Positions 17,863 through 26,578 of a stretch of DNA of 64,000 nt are shown here, one piece after another. Made by a program: the position numbers and the translations under genes. Position 1 is the stretch's first letter. Each line of letters starts with the position of its first letter. The stretch comes from JAWPMV01 sp038527215 (GTDB lineage: Bacteria; Bacteroidota; Bacteroidia; J057). The notes under the pieces are model-generated. The model saw nothing but the letters and a program-made list of their open reading frames with translations. It was not told the origin of the DNA and made no database searches. The stretch spans positions 8,825 through 72,824 of the forward strand of contig JBCBGC010000023.1 in assembly GCA_038527215.1 (NCBI GenBank), read 5' to 3'.

Positions 17863-18417
17863 ATGGAAAAAAATCCCTGGACTACGCTGGAAAAAAACTT
17901 GCAGTATGACAATCCCTGGATCAGGGTAGAAGAACACCAGGTCTTAAATGCTGCCGGAAATCCGGGCATATATGGGACGGTGCATTTCAAAAACCAGGCG
18001 GTAGGGGTAGTGCCCTATGAAGCCGGGCATATTTGGATGGTCGGCCAATACCGCTATCCGTTGGACCGCTACTCCTGGGAAATCCCGGAAGGAGGGGGGC
18101 CCTGGGGAGAAGATCCGCTGGCGACGGCCAAACGAGAACTCGCGGAAGAAACCGGCTTTTCTGCGCGAGACTACCAACCCATCCTGGAAATGCACCTCTC
18201 TAATTCAGTTTCAGATGAATGGGGCATCGTCTATCTGGCCACTGGCCTGGAAGCGGGAAAAGCCCACCCAGAGGAAGATGAAGCTTTACAGGTGGAAAAA
18301 TGGAGCCTGGAAGAAGCGCTGGCTCGGGTAGAAAGTCGGGAGGTAACGGATTCTTTAACGGTGGCTGCTATTTATAAACTGATGCTGATGCAGTGTCGGG
18401 GAGAACTGCCCGGGTAA
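17863..18417 (+). CDS. Nudix hydrolase, ADP-ribose pyrophosphatase-like
   Basis: 184 aa. It has a perfect Nudix box (GGPWGEDPLATAKRELAEE then TGF). Before it comes the NudF/ADPRase-like pattern VGVVPYEAGHIWMVGQYRYP and SWEIPEGG, where the residues around EIPEGG normally contact ADP-ribose. The C-terminal DEALQVEKWSLEEAL is also typical. It probably hydrolyses ADP-ribose or another nucleoside diphosphate sugar. It lies 15 bp after the AI-2E gene and 58 bp before the E1 gene on the same strand. Confidence 0.92.
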   Translation: MEKNPWTTLEKNLQYDNPWIRVEEHQVLNAAGNPGIYGTVHFKNQAVGVVPYEAGHIWMVGQYRYPLDRYSWEIPEGGGPWGEDPLATAKRELAEETGFSARDYQPILEMHLSNSVSDEWGIVYLATGLEAGKAHPEEDEALQVEKWSLEEALARVESREVTDSLTVAAIYKLMLMQCRGELPG

Positions 18418-18475
18418 GGCGAGAAAAAAGCCAGAATTTTGTGAGGGCTCTGCAGATTTTTTATTTCTTTGCAGG

Positions 18476-20482
18476 ATGCCAGCACCCGTAGAACTACCCG
18501 ATCGCATGTCTTTTGAACGTTCCGGCTTGTCGGACGAGTTTCTCCTTTCATTGTATGAAGACCTGCTCCTGCCACGTATGTTGGAGGAGAAGATGATGAT
18601 CTGGCTTCGCCAGGGCAAAATTTCCAAATGGTTTTCTGGTATCGGCCAGGAAGGGATTGCCGTGGGACTGACCCGCGCCCTGCAATCGGAGGATGTGATT
18701 CTTCCCCTACACCGAAATCTGGGCATTTTCACCACCCGGGAAGTACCCATTCCCCGACTGGTCGGACAATGGCTGGGCAAAGCTTCCGGCTTTACCCAGG
18801 GAAGGGATCGCTCTTTTCACTTTGGCACGGAAGATTACCGCATTTATGGCATGATCTCTCATCTGGGAGCCATGCTGCCGGTGGCAGATGGCCTGGCCCT
18901 GGGCAGCAATCTGGATGATAAGGATTATATCGCGGTGCCCTTTTCTGGGGATGGAGGTACCAGTGAGGGAGATGTGCATGAAGCCCTGAACCTGGCTTCA
19001 GTCTGGGACCTCCCGGTCCTGTTTGTGGTGGAGAACAACGGCTACGGCCTGTCCACGCCAACCTGGGAACAATATCGCTGTGAAAAGCTCTCTGACCGGG
19101 CCGCAGGCTATGGCATGAAAGGCTATACCATCGATGGCAACAATGTGCTGGAGGTCTACCAGGTAGTCCGGGCCATTGCTGCTCAGATGCGAAAGGACAA
19201 AAAGCCGGTTTTCCTGGAATGCAGAACCTTTCGGATGAGAGGGCATGAGGAAGCTTCCGGCACCAAATACGTGCCTCAGGGCCTGATGGATGCCTGGTCG
19301 CAACGCGATCCGATCCACCAATTCGAAACCTTTCTCCTCGAAGAAAAGCTCCTCACGGAAAAGTCGGTGCTGGACATCCGCAAGCGGGTCAAACAGCGGA
19401 TCAACAAAGAAGTAGAACTCGCTTATACCGCAGAGAATATTGAGGTTTCCCTGATGCGGGAAATGGACAGTGTCTATGCGCCCATGGTGGCCAGTTATCA
19501 AACCAACCTCCCGGAAGAAAAACAGGAGATGCGCTTCATTGATGCCATCTCAGATGGGTTACGCGAAGGAATGCGGCACCACCCGGATTTGGTATTGATG
19601 GGACAGGACATTGCTGAATATGGCGGGGTTTTTAAGATTACCGATGGCTTCCTGGAGGAGTTTGGCAAAAAGCGGGTTCGGAATACCCCGCTCTGTGAGT
19701 CGGCCATCCTCGGAGCAGGTATGGGCCTTTCCCTGGCCGGAAAACGCGCCATGGTCGAAATGCAATTTGCTGATTTCGTCTCCTGTGGCTTTAACCAGAT
19801 CGTCAACAACCTGGCAAAGACTCACTATCGCTGGGGACATGCGCCCAACGTAACTGTACGCATGCCTACCGGAGGTGGGACAGCAGCCGGGCCTTTTCAT
19901 TCTCAAAGCAATGAATCCTGGTTCACCCATGTACCCGGATTGAAAATCGTCTATCCTTCCAATCCGCAAGATGCCAAGGGCTTGCTACTGGCTGCCATTT
20001 ATGACCAAAATCCTGTCCTCTATTTCGAGCATAAAGCCTTGTACCGCTCCTTGAAAGGGGAAGTACACGCGGATTATTTCCATACTCCCATCGGCAAAGG
20101 CGCGATTTCGCAGGAAGGAGAAGATCTGAGTATCATTACCTATGGCATGGGCGTGCACTGGGCCAGGGAAATAGCGGCTGAACTGGACGCCGCTATTGAG
20201 ATCGTTGATCTTCGCAGCCTCCTGCCGTGGGATAAGGAGCTGGTTTTTGCCAGTGTCCGCAAAACAGGCAAGGCGTTGGTGCTGTATGAGGATACTTATA
20301 CCGGCGCTTTTGGAGCTGAGATAGCTGCCACCATTTCGGAAGCCTGCTTCCAGGAACTGGATGGTCCGGTGGTGCGGGTGGGCTCGCTGGATACCCCGGT
20401 GCCTTTCCACGCTGAATTGGAACAACAGTTCATGGCAAAATCCAGACTAAAAGAGCGTTTACAGTACCTCATGGATTATTAG
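18476..20482 (+). CDS. Fused E1 alpha/beta subunits of a 2-oxoacid dehydrogenase complex
   Basis: 668 aa. The E1-alpha half (about 15-320) has the thiamine-diphosphate motif GDG at 158-160 followed by NN at 187-188 (VVENNGYG), and the phosphorylation-loop region FRMRGHEEASGTKY. The E1-beta half (about 345-668) has GQDIAEYGGVFKIT, FADFVSCGFNQIVNN, PTGGGTAAGPFHSQSNES and VVDLRSLLPWDKE-like sequence. It decarboxylates 2-oxo acids and passes the acyl group to lipoyl-E2. Sequence flavour suggests branched-chain 2-oxoacids, but pyruvate cannot be excluded. Single-chain alpha/beta fusions occur in Bacteroidota. E2 and E3 are not nearby. Confidence 0.93.
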   Translation: MPAPVELPDRMSFERSGLSDEFLLSLYEDLLLPRMLEEKMMIWLRQGKISKWFSGIGQEGIAVGLTRALQSEDVILPLHRNLGIFTTREVPIPRLVGQWLGKASGFTQGRDRSFHFGTEDYRIYGMISHLGAMLPVADGLALGSNLDDKDYIAVPFSGDGGTSEGDVHEALNLASVWDLPVLFVVENNGYGLSTPTWEQYRCEKLSDRAAGYGMKGYTIDGNNVLEVYQVVRAIAAQMRKDKKPVFLECRTFRMRGHEEASGTKYVPQGLMDAWSQRDPIHQFETFLLEEKLLTEKSVLDIRKRVKQRINKEVELAYTAENIEVSLMREMDSVYAPMVASYQTNLPEEKQEMRFIDAISDGLREGMRHHPDLVLMGQDIAEYGGVFKITDGFLEEFGKKRVRNTPLCESAILGAGMGLSLAGKRAMVEMQFADFVSCGFNQIVNNLAKTHYRWGHAPNVTVRMPTGGGTAAGPFHSQSNESWFTHVPGLKIVYPSNPQDAKGLLLAAIYDQNPVLYFEHKALYRSLKGEVHADYFHTPIGKGAISQEGEDLSIITYGMGVHWAREIAAELDAAIEIVDLRSLLPWDKELVFASVRKTGKALVLYEDTYTGAFGAEIAATISEACFQELDGPVVRVGSLDTPVPFHAELEQQFMAKSRLKERLQYLMDY

Positions 20483-20591
20483 GCCTGCTTACTGATCCAC
20501 CCTTTTGTGAGCCTTTTCATACCAACTTGTCTTTGGATTCGTTAGGATAAACTGGAAATATGCCTGTCATATAGCTGGTATATCTACATTT

Positions 20592-20610
20592 GGGCGTGCA
20601 CGCCCTTTTT
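20592..20610 (+). terminator. Possible intrinsic terminator after the E1 gene
   Basis: The perfect 14-bp palindrome GGGCGTGCACGCCC (20592-20605) forms a 5-bp GC stem with a 4-nt loop. It is followed at once by TTTTT, about 110 bp past the E1 stop and about 40 bp before the MlaD-type start. The stem is short. Confidence 0.55.
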
Positions 20611-20647
20611 GGTAGTTTTGCCACTTCAACAACCAAACGAATCAACT

Positions 20648-21667
20648 GTGAATCTAAGTAATGAAGCCAAATTCGGGGTATTTGCGGTCGCTACCGTTGC
20701 CTTGATCCTTTATGGCATTTCCTTTATGTCCGGTTCCCAGTTCTTTGGGGCTCCTCTGGTACTCTATGCCAAATATTCCAATGTGGAAGGCCTGATTCGC
20801 GGCAATCCGATCATGATCAACGGCCTGCAGGTAGGACGCGTTACGGCCCTGGACCTCGATATGACCGAAGGCATGGCCACCGCTAAACTCGAGTTTGATG
20901 ATGAGTTGGAAATCCCGGATAATTCCGAAGCCATGATTTACAGCGTGGATTTGTTGGGGTCGAAAGGGGTGAAAATTTGGGTGCCTGATTCCCTGCAACC
21001 TTCGACGGCCTTGATGGAAAGTGGAGAATTTATCCTGGGTACCCTGGAAGCAGGGATTTTTGATGAAGCGGAAAAACTGGTAACTACCCAGGGGGCGCAA
21101 ATCCTGGTTGAGGTTGGAAAACTCTCTGTGAAACTCAATGAGATCGTGGCCCAGACCCAGCAGCTGCTGGTAGATCAAAACAACCAGAATTCCCTGCGGG
21201 CTACCTTGAACAACATTCAGGCTTCCTCCGCTAACCTGACCAGCATTACCGATGAGGTAGATAGTCTGGCGAAGGAGATCACCCGCATCGCCAATGATGC
21301 CGTCAGTATCGTCCGCAACTTCGAGGGCAACAATGCCAACATCAACGACATCATCACCAACGTCCGCAAAACCACCGACTCCCTGGTTACTGCCTCTGTG
21401 GAGGTCAAGGAAATCATGACCGATGCCAGTGCTGCGGTATCCCGCGTGGACAATATGGTGGCCAAAATTGATACAGAATCCGGCACCCTCGGAAAACTGT
21501 TGAATGATACCCAGCTTTACGATAGCCTCACCGCGACCACCGAGAATGTGAATGCCCTCTTGCGGGAAATCAAAGCCAATCCCGGTCGCTTTTTCGATGA
21601 TTTCAAGATTTACCTCATCGAACGCAAGACCGCCCGCACCTTGGAAAAAGATATTAAGCGGGAGTAG
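20648..21667 (+). CDS. MlaD/MCE-domain protein
   Basis: 339 aa from the GTG at 20648 (MNLSNEAKFGVFAV); a longer frame from a TTG at 20609 would begin inside the terminator T-run. One N-terminal TM (about 8-28) is followed by an MCE domain (about 35-115: VEGLIRGNPIMINGLQVGRV, MATAKLEFD, YSVDLLGSKGVKI). A long helical/coiled-coil region follows (about 125-320), rich in N/D/T/V heptad-like repeats. MCE proteins form periplasmic lipid-transfer rings or tubes with an ABC permease and ATPase; neither partner gene is adjacent here. Confidence 0.93.
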   Translation: MNLSNEAKFGVFAVATVALILYGISFMSGSQFFGAPLVLYAKYSNVEGLIRGNPIMINGLQVGRVTALDLDMTEGMATAKLEFDDELEIPDNSEAMIYSVDLLGSKGVKIWVPDSLQPSTALMESGEFILGTLEAGIFDEAEKLVTTQGAQILVEVGKLSVKLNEIVAQTQQLLVDQNNQNSLRATLNNIQASSANLTSITDEVDSLAKEITRIANDAVSIVRNFEGNNANINDIITNVRKTTDSLVTASVEVKEIMTDASAAVSRVDNMVAKIDTESGTLGKLLNDTQLYDSLTATTENVNALLREIKANPGRFFDDFKIYLIERKTARTLEKDIKRE

Positions 21668-21678
21668 ATTTTTCCTCC

Positions 21679-21686
21679 TATATTTG
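21679..21686 (+). promoter_or_regulatory. Putative -7 element of the pruA promoter, immediately before a MITE-like insertion
   Basis: TATATTTG matches the -7 consensus TAnnTTTG exactly. No TTG lies at -33. The predicted transcription start (about 21693) falls at the left edge of the inverted-repeat element, so the element would form most of the pruA leader. Confidence 0.45.
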
Positions 21687-21691
21687 CAGAT

Positions 21692-21856
21692 TAAGAGCCT
21701 GTTTAATTTTGAGCTTTAGCCAGGAATAAGTAGGATTTTGGGGTTCTGAGGAACCATTTTTCTGAGGCATAGCGTGCTATGGCGAAGGCAAATGGTGAAA
21801 TCAGGTTCCCATAAGACAATTATTCCTCTGAAGAATAATGTTGAAACAGGCTCTAA
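21692..21856. mobile_element. MITE-like non-autonomous element
   Basis: Perfect 10-bp terminal inverted repeats, GAGCCTGTTT (21695-21704) and AAACAGGCTC (21844-21853), are bounded by a direct TAA on each side (21692-21694 and 21854-21856), as expected for a 3-bp target duplication. The 159-bp interior has no ORF and folds back on itself: GGAATAA (21723) with TTATTCC (21820), ACCATTT (21753) with AAATGGT (21790), and CATAGC (21768) with GCTATG (21776). This is the structure of a miniature inverted-repeat transposable element. No second copy or matching transposase is in the window. Confidence 0.7.
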
Positions 21857-21881
21857 GTGCAAGTAACGAGAGGAATATCCC

Positions 21882-23510
21882 ATGCAAAAAGCATTCTTTA
21901 ACGTCCCAGTACCTCAAAACGAAAAAGTCCTGTCTTATGCCCCTGGCAGTCCTGAACGGACTGAGCTTCAGGCAACCCTGGCTCAGATGTCCGGGGAGGT
22001 CATAGACATTCCCATGTACATTGGCAGTGAAAAGGTTCACACTGATCAGAAAATGAGCTGTAGCCCCCCGCATGACCACCAGCATGTGATCGGACATTAC
22101 AGCTATGGTGACAAAAGCCATGTACAGGCGGCCATAGATGCTGCCTTGGCGGCCAAACCGGCCTGGGAAGCCATGTCCTGGGAGCACCGGGCTTCCATCT
22201 TCCTGAAAGCCGCAGATTTACTATCCGGTCCCTGGCGGGCGCGCATGAATGCCGCGACCATGCTGGCCCAATCCAAAAATGCCTTCCAGGCGGAGATTGA
22301 TGCCGTAGCAGAGTTTTGCGACTTCCTACGGTTCAACGTAGCCTACATGACCCAGATCTATAAAGATCAGCCCCAGTCTCCGGCAGGCATGTGGAACAGA
22401 TTGGAATACCGCGCGCTGGAAGGCTTTGTCTTTTGTATCACGCCCTTCAATTTTACTTCCATTGCGGGGAATCTGCCTGCTTCAGCTGCGCTGATGGGCA
22501 ACGTGGCGGTTTGGAAACCAGCGGAAAGCCAGATTTATTCTGCCCGCATCATCATGGAGATTTTTGAAGAAGCGGGCTTGCCTGCTGGGGTAATCAACCT
22601 CATCTATGTAGATGGGCCTGAAGCAGGAGAAGTGGTGTTCAACCATCCTGATTTTGCCGGGCTTCACTTCACCGGTTCTACCGGCGTATTCCGTCATCTT
22701 TGGAAGACCATTGGCCAGAATATCGAAAAGTACAAAACCTATCCCCGCATCGTGGGAGAGACAGGTGGCAAGGATTATATCATGGCGCATCCTTCAGCTG
22801 ATGCCATGGCCGTAGCGACCGCTATTTCCCGAGGGGCTTTTGAGTTCCAGGGACAAAAGTGTTCGGCTGCTTCAAGGGTTTATCTACCTAAATCCCAATA
22901 TGACACCATCATGGAGCGGGTGAAAACCGATCTAGCCAGCTTTAAGATGGGCGATCCCGCTGATTTCTCCAACTTCATCAATGCAGTCATCGATGAGCGC
23001 GCCTTTGACAAAATTGCCAGCTATATCGACCGGGTGAAGGCTTCTCCGGATGCGGAAATTTTCGCCGGTGGAGGCTATGACAAAAGCAAAGGCTACTTTA
23101 TAGAGCCTACCGTGGTCGCCGCGAAAGACCCTAAATTCCTCACCATGTGTGAAGAGATTTTTGGGCCGGTGGTTACGGTGTACTGCTATGAGGATGCAGA
23201 TTTCGAAGGCACCCTGGATATCCTGGATGAAACCGGACCTTATGCATTGACCGGGGCTTTATTTGCCACCGATCGTCACGTGATCGATCAGGCGGCGCGT
23301 CGGCTTCAGCACACCGCTGGCAACTTCTACATCAATGACAAGCCAACCGGTGCCGTCGTAGGCCAGCAACCCTTTGGAGGCGGTAGAGCATCTGGCACCA
23401 ATGACAAAGCAGGTTCCTATTTGAACCTCTTGCGTTGGGTATCGCCTCGCACCATCAAAGAGACCTTCGTCCCCGCAAAGGATTACCGCTATCCTTTTCT
23501 GGGTGAATAG
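21882..23510 (+). CDS. pruA: L-glutamate gamma-semialdehyde (delta-1-pyrroline-5-carboxylate) dehydrogenase
   Basis: 542 aa, the length of stand-alone bacterial and mitochondrial P5C dehydrogenases. It oxidises glutamate-5-semialdehyde to glutamate with NAD+, the second step of proline breakdown. The aldehyde dehydrogenase fold shows FCITPFNFTSIAGNLPASAA, the NAD-site FTGSTGVFRHL, general base E293 (VGETGGKDY) and nucleophile C327 (FQGQKCSAASR). It also has EEIFGPVVTVY and the C-terminal QQPFGGGRASGTNDKAG. No proline dehydrogenase gene is adjacent. A strong terminator follows. Confidence 0.96.
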   Translation: MQKAFFNVPVPQNEKVLSYAPGSPERTELQATLAQMSGEVIDIPMYIGSEKVHTDQKMSCSPPHDHQHVIGHYSYGDKSHVQAAIDAALAAKPAWEAMSWEHRASIFLKAADLLSGPWRARMNAATMLAQSKNAFQAEIDAVAEFCDFLRFNVAYMTQIYKDQPQSPAGMWNRLEYRALEGFVFCITPFNFTSIAGNLPASAALMGNVAVWKPAESQIYSARIIMEIFEEAGLPAGVINLIYVDGPEAGEVVFNHPDFAGLHFTGSTGVFRHLWKTIGQNIEKYKTYPRIVGETGGKDYIMAHPSADAMAVATAISRGAFEFQGQKCSAASRVYLPKSQYDTIMERVKTDLASFKMGDPADFSNFINAVIDERAFDKIASYIDRVKASPDAEIFAGGGYDKSKGYFIEPTVVAAKDPKFLTMCEEIFGPVVTVYCYEDADFEGTLDILDETGPYALTGALFATDRHVIDQAARRLQHTAGNFYINDKPTGAVVGQQPFGGGRASGTNDKAGSYLNLLRWVSPRTIKETFVPAKDYRYPFLGE

Positions 23511-23555
23511 AAGCATAATATCCCACAGAGGGAATCCTCCTGGATAAAAATCCTG

Positions 23556-23588
23556 CAGGGTCAAGGTCGGCCTTGACCCTGTTTTTTT
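23556..23588 (+). terminator. Strong intrinsic terminator after pruA
   Basis: An 11-bp perfect stem (CAGGGTCAAGG, 23556-23566, with CCTTGACCCTG, 23571-23581) and a TCGG loop are followed by seven T (23582-23588), 45 bp after the pruA stop. Confidence 0.95.
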
Positions 23589-23628
23589 GCCTATATTGTG
23601 GCTTTTTCTACCCCAAACAACTCCTACA

Positions 23629-24687
23629 TTGTCCCGCCATCTTTTCGTTTACGCAGGTATTCTCCTCCTTTTTATCCATTGTCGAACCGCGGCAGAATCC
23701 CCTGAAGCAGTACCGGTCGTTTTTTCCCCGGAGTTAGAAGTATTTCCGGTAAATAGCAGTATCCGCGCCATCGCAGCGGTCAGTGCAGAGGAAGTGTGGT
23801 ACGCCGGAAATCGGGGCCAATATGGATATACCCTGGATGGAGGCAAAAGCTGGGTGCGGGATAGCATGTATTGGGAAGGAAAACCCCTTGAATTTCGTGC
23901 CCTGGTGGTAAAAGAAAGCGCGGTTTTTTTGCTGTGCACCAAAAGCCCGGCTCTGCTCTTTCGGTCCCAGGATCGGGGGGCTTCCTGGGAACTTGTCTAT
24001 CAGGAAAGCGGAAAAGGGGTTTACTACAACGCCATGGCTTTTTGGGATGAACGAGAAGGCATTGCGGTAGGAGATCCGGTGAAAAGCGGCTGCCTTTCGG
24101 TGATCATTACCCGGGATGGGGGAAAGCATTGGGAAAAACTTCCCTGTACCACCTTGCCTCCCCTGGTGGAGGGAGAAGCTGGTTTTGCGGCGTCTAACAC
24201 CAATATAGCTACCTATCAGAATCATGCCTGGGTTGCTACTGGCGGGCAAAAAGCGCGCGTTTTTCACTCTCCCGACCGAGGGCAGAATTGGCAAAGTTTT
24301 GACACGCCTATGGCCCAGGGCGGAGATATGACCGGCATTTTTTCCGTAAGCTTCCTCAACGAAAAAGAGGGCATCATGGTAGGGGGAGATTGGGAGGATA
24401 AAGCGCGGATCAAGGGGAGTAGAGCCTGGACTCAAAATGGCGGTCAGTCCTGGAATACGCTGGCCGATACGGTGGGCCCAGCTTTCCGGTCTTGTATCCA
24501 GTATGTACCGGGTACCCAGGGCAAGGAACTCTTTGCGGTAGGCATTCCCGGCTTGTCCTATTCCGAAGATGGCGGGCAGTCCTGGCAAACCTTCAGCGAA
24601 GAAAGTTTTTATACCATTCGTATGGCCGGAGAAGATCGTTCTGCCTGGATGGCTGGACGGAATAAGGTCGCCCGGCTCGTTTGGTAA
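23629..24687 (+). CDS. Exported Asp-box (BNR/YCF48-like) beta-propeller protein, probable lipoprotein
   Basis: 352 aa from a TTG at 23629 (MSRHLFVYAGILLLFIHC). TTGs at 23587 and 23596 are in frame, but the first sits in the pruA terminator T-run. The hydrophobic N-terminus ends in a cysteine (C18), a possible lipidation site, although His before the Cys is a poor lipobox. At least five Asp-box/YCF48-type repeats are seen (TLDGGKSW, SQDRGASW, TRDGGKHW, SPDRGQNW, SEDGGQSW), giving a beta-propeller like PSII assembly factor HCF136 or sialidase-type folds. No catalytic site is recognised. Confidence 0.82.
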   Translation: MSRHLFVYAGILLLFIHCRTAAESPEAVPVVFSPELEVFPVNSSIRAIAAVSAEEVWYAGNRGQYGYTLDGGKSWVRDSMYWEGKPLEFRALVVKESAVFLLCTKSPALLFRSQDRGASWELVYQESGKGVYYNAMAFWDEREGIAVGDPVKSGCLSVIITRDGGKHWEKLPCTTLPPLVEGEAGFAASNTNIATYQNHAWVATGGQKARVFHSPDRGQNWQSFDTPMAQGGDMTGIFSVSFLNEKEGIMVGGDWEDKARIKGSRAWTQNGGQSWNTLADTVGPAFRSCIQYVPGTQGKELFAVGIPGLSYSEDGGQSWQTFSEESFYTIRMAGEDRSAWMAGRNKVARLVW

Positions 24688-24727
24688 TCCCGCCTACTTG
24701 ATTAATCTCAGGGCTGTTTAAGCCACC

Positions 24728-25204
24728 ATGAGCGAAATGAAAATTTTTATTCTCACCCTTACTTTCCACGCTTGTTTTTTTATGGGATTCAGCCAGGACC
24801 TATCCACCCCTGCTGCTACCGTCAAGTCTTTTATCCAGGCCTACCAAAGCTGGAATGATGAAGCCTTTCTCCTGAAAAAAGGCACAGCGCCTGAGGATTT
24901 GGAATCCGTGAACGAAAAAATTGAGGCGGGTTATGCTGCCTTCATTCAACAGTTTTGTATTCGGGACTTCAACGCGCTTTCCTATTCCTATGGCAGTCAG
25001 TCAGCGCATCGGATTGAGGTAGAAAAAATTGTTAAAGAAATGGTGGAGGAATCAATAGCCATCCTTTCTACTGAATCGGGAACCAAAGACCAGTACGACT
25101 TTGCTCAGTATCAATACCATCTCCAAAAGGTCGGCGATCAATGGCGGATTAACAAACTGCTTTGGTGGGATGATTATGATGAGCAGTGGTGGGAAATATT
25201 GTAG
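24728..25204 (+). CDS. Small exported NTF2-like protein
   Basis: 158 aa. The ATG at 24728 or M4 (24737, MKIFILTLTFHACFF) gives a signal peptide ending near GFSQD. The remaining 135 residues have the alpha-beta pattern of NTF2-like secreted proteins: an N-terminal helix (PAATVKSFIQAYQSWN), a middle helical region, and paired strands ending in YQYHLQKVGDQWRINKLLWWDD. A binding or immunity-like role is possible but not demonstrable. It lies 40 bp downstream of the propeller gene on the same strand. Confidence 0.75.
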   Translation: MSEMKIFILTLTFHACFFMGFSQDLSTPAATVKSFIQAYQSWNDEAFLLKKGTAPEDLESVNEKIEAGYAAFIQQFCIRDFNALSYSYGSQSAHRIEVEKIVKEMVEESIAILSTESGTKDQYDFAQYQYHLQKVGDQWRINKLLWWDDYDEQWWEIL

Positions 25205-25453
25205 GCTTTCCTTTTTCGAATGGTTCCGCTTATTGGTAATTCCCTTTTCCTCAGGTCGCTGAGAAGGGAAGACCAATGATTTAATGCGATTTGCGAATAT
25301 TTCTTCTCTTCTCGACTGGTAATCAGGCAGCTTAGGCACGATTTTTCGTATATTATCATTAGCCCTCTAAACGTCCTGCACCCCGAAAGCATAGATACAC
25401 TGCTGACTTACAACCCCTAAATTGTTGAAAGAATACCACCAAGTAGTGCGTTG

Positions 25454-26173
25454 ATGAGAAATTTCTTGCTAAACCTATTTAAAGGAAGAAGGGTAGAGGA
25501 AACACCATTTCGTGGTCCCAAAGACTTTTTTTCATACCGGAACTTTAGCTTTTTAGAGGAGGAGATCATCCGCTCAAGGCAATTAGATTATCTCCTCAAG
25601 ATGGACCATGCGCCCAGTATTCCTCCTACTGAGCGCCACCAATCTTTTACCACCAGTATCCACTTAATTGAACAGGCCCTTAATGCCTTGAAAATCGGGC
25701 GGGAACAGGTCATGAGCTATCGCAGATTTCGGCAGGCCATTCATGAGCACCAACCCTTCCTGGACGAGCCTTACTACGAGCGCTTGCAGAAACAAATGAC
25801 CAATGGCATTACCCTCTTGGATCTGCGTAAACAGGAATGGGAAGAGCAAAGAGCCGCATTGCCTACTCACTCCGAAGCAGCTAACCCATCAGCCTTCCTT
25901 GCAGTTGCCTCCGTGCGTAATTTCCTTAATGTAGGGGAGTTGGAAAAAGCTGTGGAAGTGCCCCTGGACGTTGATGACATGAATCCCCTGTTTCAGCATA
26001 GAAATCTCTTCCGGCAGCATATGGCGGAATGGGAAGAAAAGTGGCAGGAGGGCCAGCTCAAGGAATACGAATACTTACTGGGCAGGGTAGACCTGGCTTA
26101 CCGATACCTACAACTGATAGATGCCTATCAGGAATACCTCATCGACCGCAAAAATATCCGTAAAATGGCCTAA
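25454..26173 (+). CDS. Conserved-looking helical protein of unknown function
   Basis: 239 aa from the ATG at 25454 (MRNFLLNLFKGRR). There is no signal peptide beyond a short hydrophobic start and no recognised domain. It is mostly alpha-helical and rich in Arg, Glu and Gln, so a cytoplasmic location is likely. It is convergent with the next gene, the two stops overlapping by 3 bp. Function unknown. Confidence 0.72.
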   Translation: MRNFLLNLFKGRRVEETPFRGPKDFFSYRNFSFLEEEIIRSRQLDYLLKMDHAPSIPPTERHQSFTTSIHLIEQALNALKIGREQVMSYRRFRQAIHEHQPFLDEPYYERLQKQMTNGITLLDLRKQEWEEQRAALPTHSEAANPSAFLAVASVRNFLNVGELEKAVEVPLDVDDMNPLFQHRNLFRQHMAEWEEKWQEGQLKEYEYLLGRVDLAYRYLQLIDAYQEYLIDRKNIRKMA

Positions 26174-26574
26174 GGCCTCCCAAAAGGGTAGGGGATCAAA
26201 CTGCTGGCGCCCATGGCGTTTTTTACATACCTACCCAGACAATCCCCTTGAAAGGCTTCTGGAATGGCCGGGTCGCCAAGCTCAATCACCGCAGACATGG
26301 CAGTGCCTTCCCGCATAAAGTACACTTCCGTGCGCCCCAATTTGGTATAGGGCATAAACTGCCCATACTGCATCATTTCCTTCCAAAGGGTATCCGAAAC
26401 ACTGACCAGGTATCGTCGATGCACGGGCCCGGTATTGTTTTCATTTTTTGCTTCTGCTAATTCCCGGAAGTTCCCTGGCAGGTCCTGCGGCCCCTTTTGA
26501 GACAGGAGATTCCAACTCAGGGCGCCCAGCAATACCAGACCCGCCATCCAAAACCAGTTTTTTCGTTCTTTCAT
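26170..26574 (-). CDS. Small single-span membrane or exported protein, unknown function
   Basis: 134 aa. A hydrophobic segment at residues 8-24 (FWMAGLVLLGALSWNLL) follows a basic start (MKERKN), so it is an N-anchored or signal-anchored protein with its bulk in the periplasm. The remainder contains TKLGRTEVYFMREGTAMSAV and no known motif. It lies 4 bp downstream of the GH92 gene on the same strand and is likely translated from the same message. Confidence 0.68.
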   Translation of the reverse strand: MKERKNWFWMAGLVLLGALSWNLLSQKGPQDLPGNFRELAEAKNENNTGPVHRRYLVSVSDTLWKEMMQYGQFMPYTKLGRTEVYFMREGTAMSAVIELGDPAIPEAFQGDCLGRYVKNAMGASSLIPYPFGRP

Positions 26575-26578
26575 ACGC

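Noticed and set aside
18355..18780. 141-codon minus-strand frame across the Nudix/E1 junction
   Set aside because: It overlaps two confidently assigned plus-strand genes and has no motif.
23734..24588. 284-codon minus-strand frame opposite the Asp-box protein
   Set aside because: The plus strand carries five Asp-box repeats in frame; the antisense frame has no motif or signal peptide.
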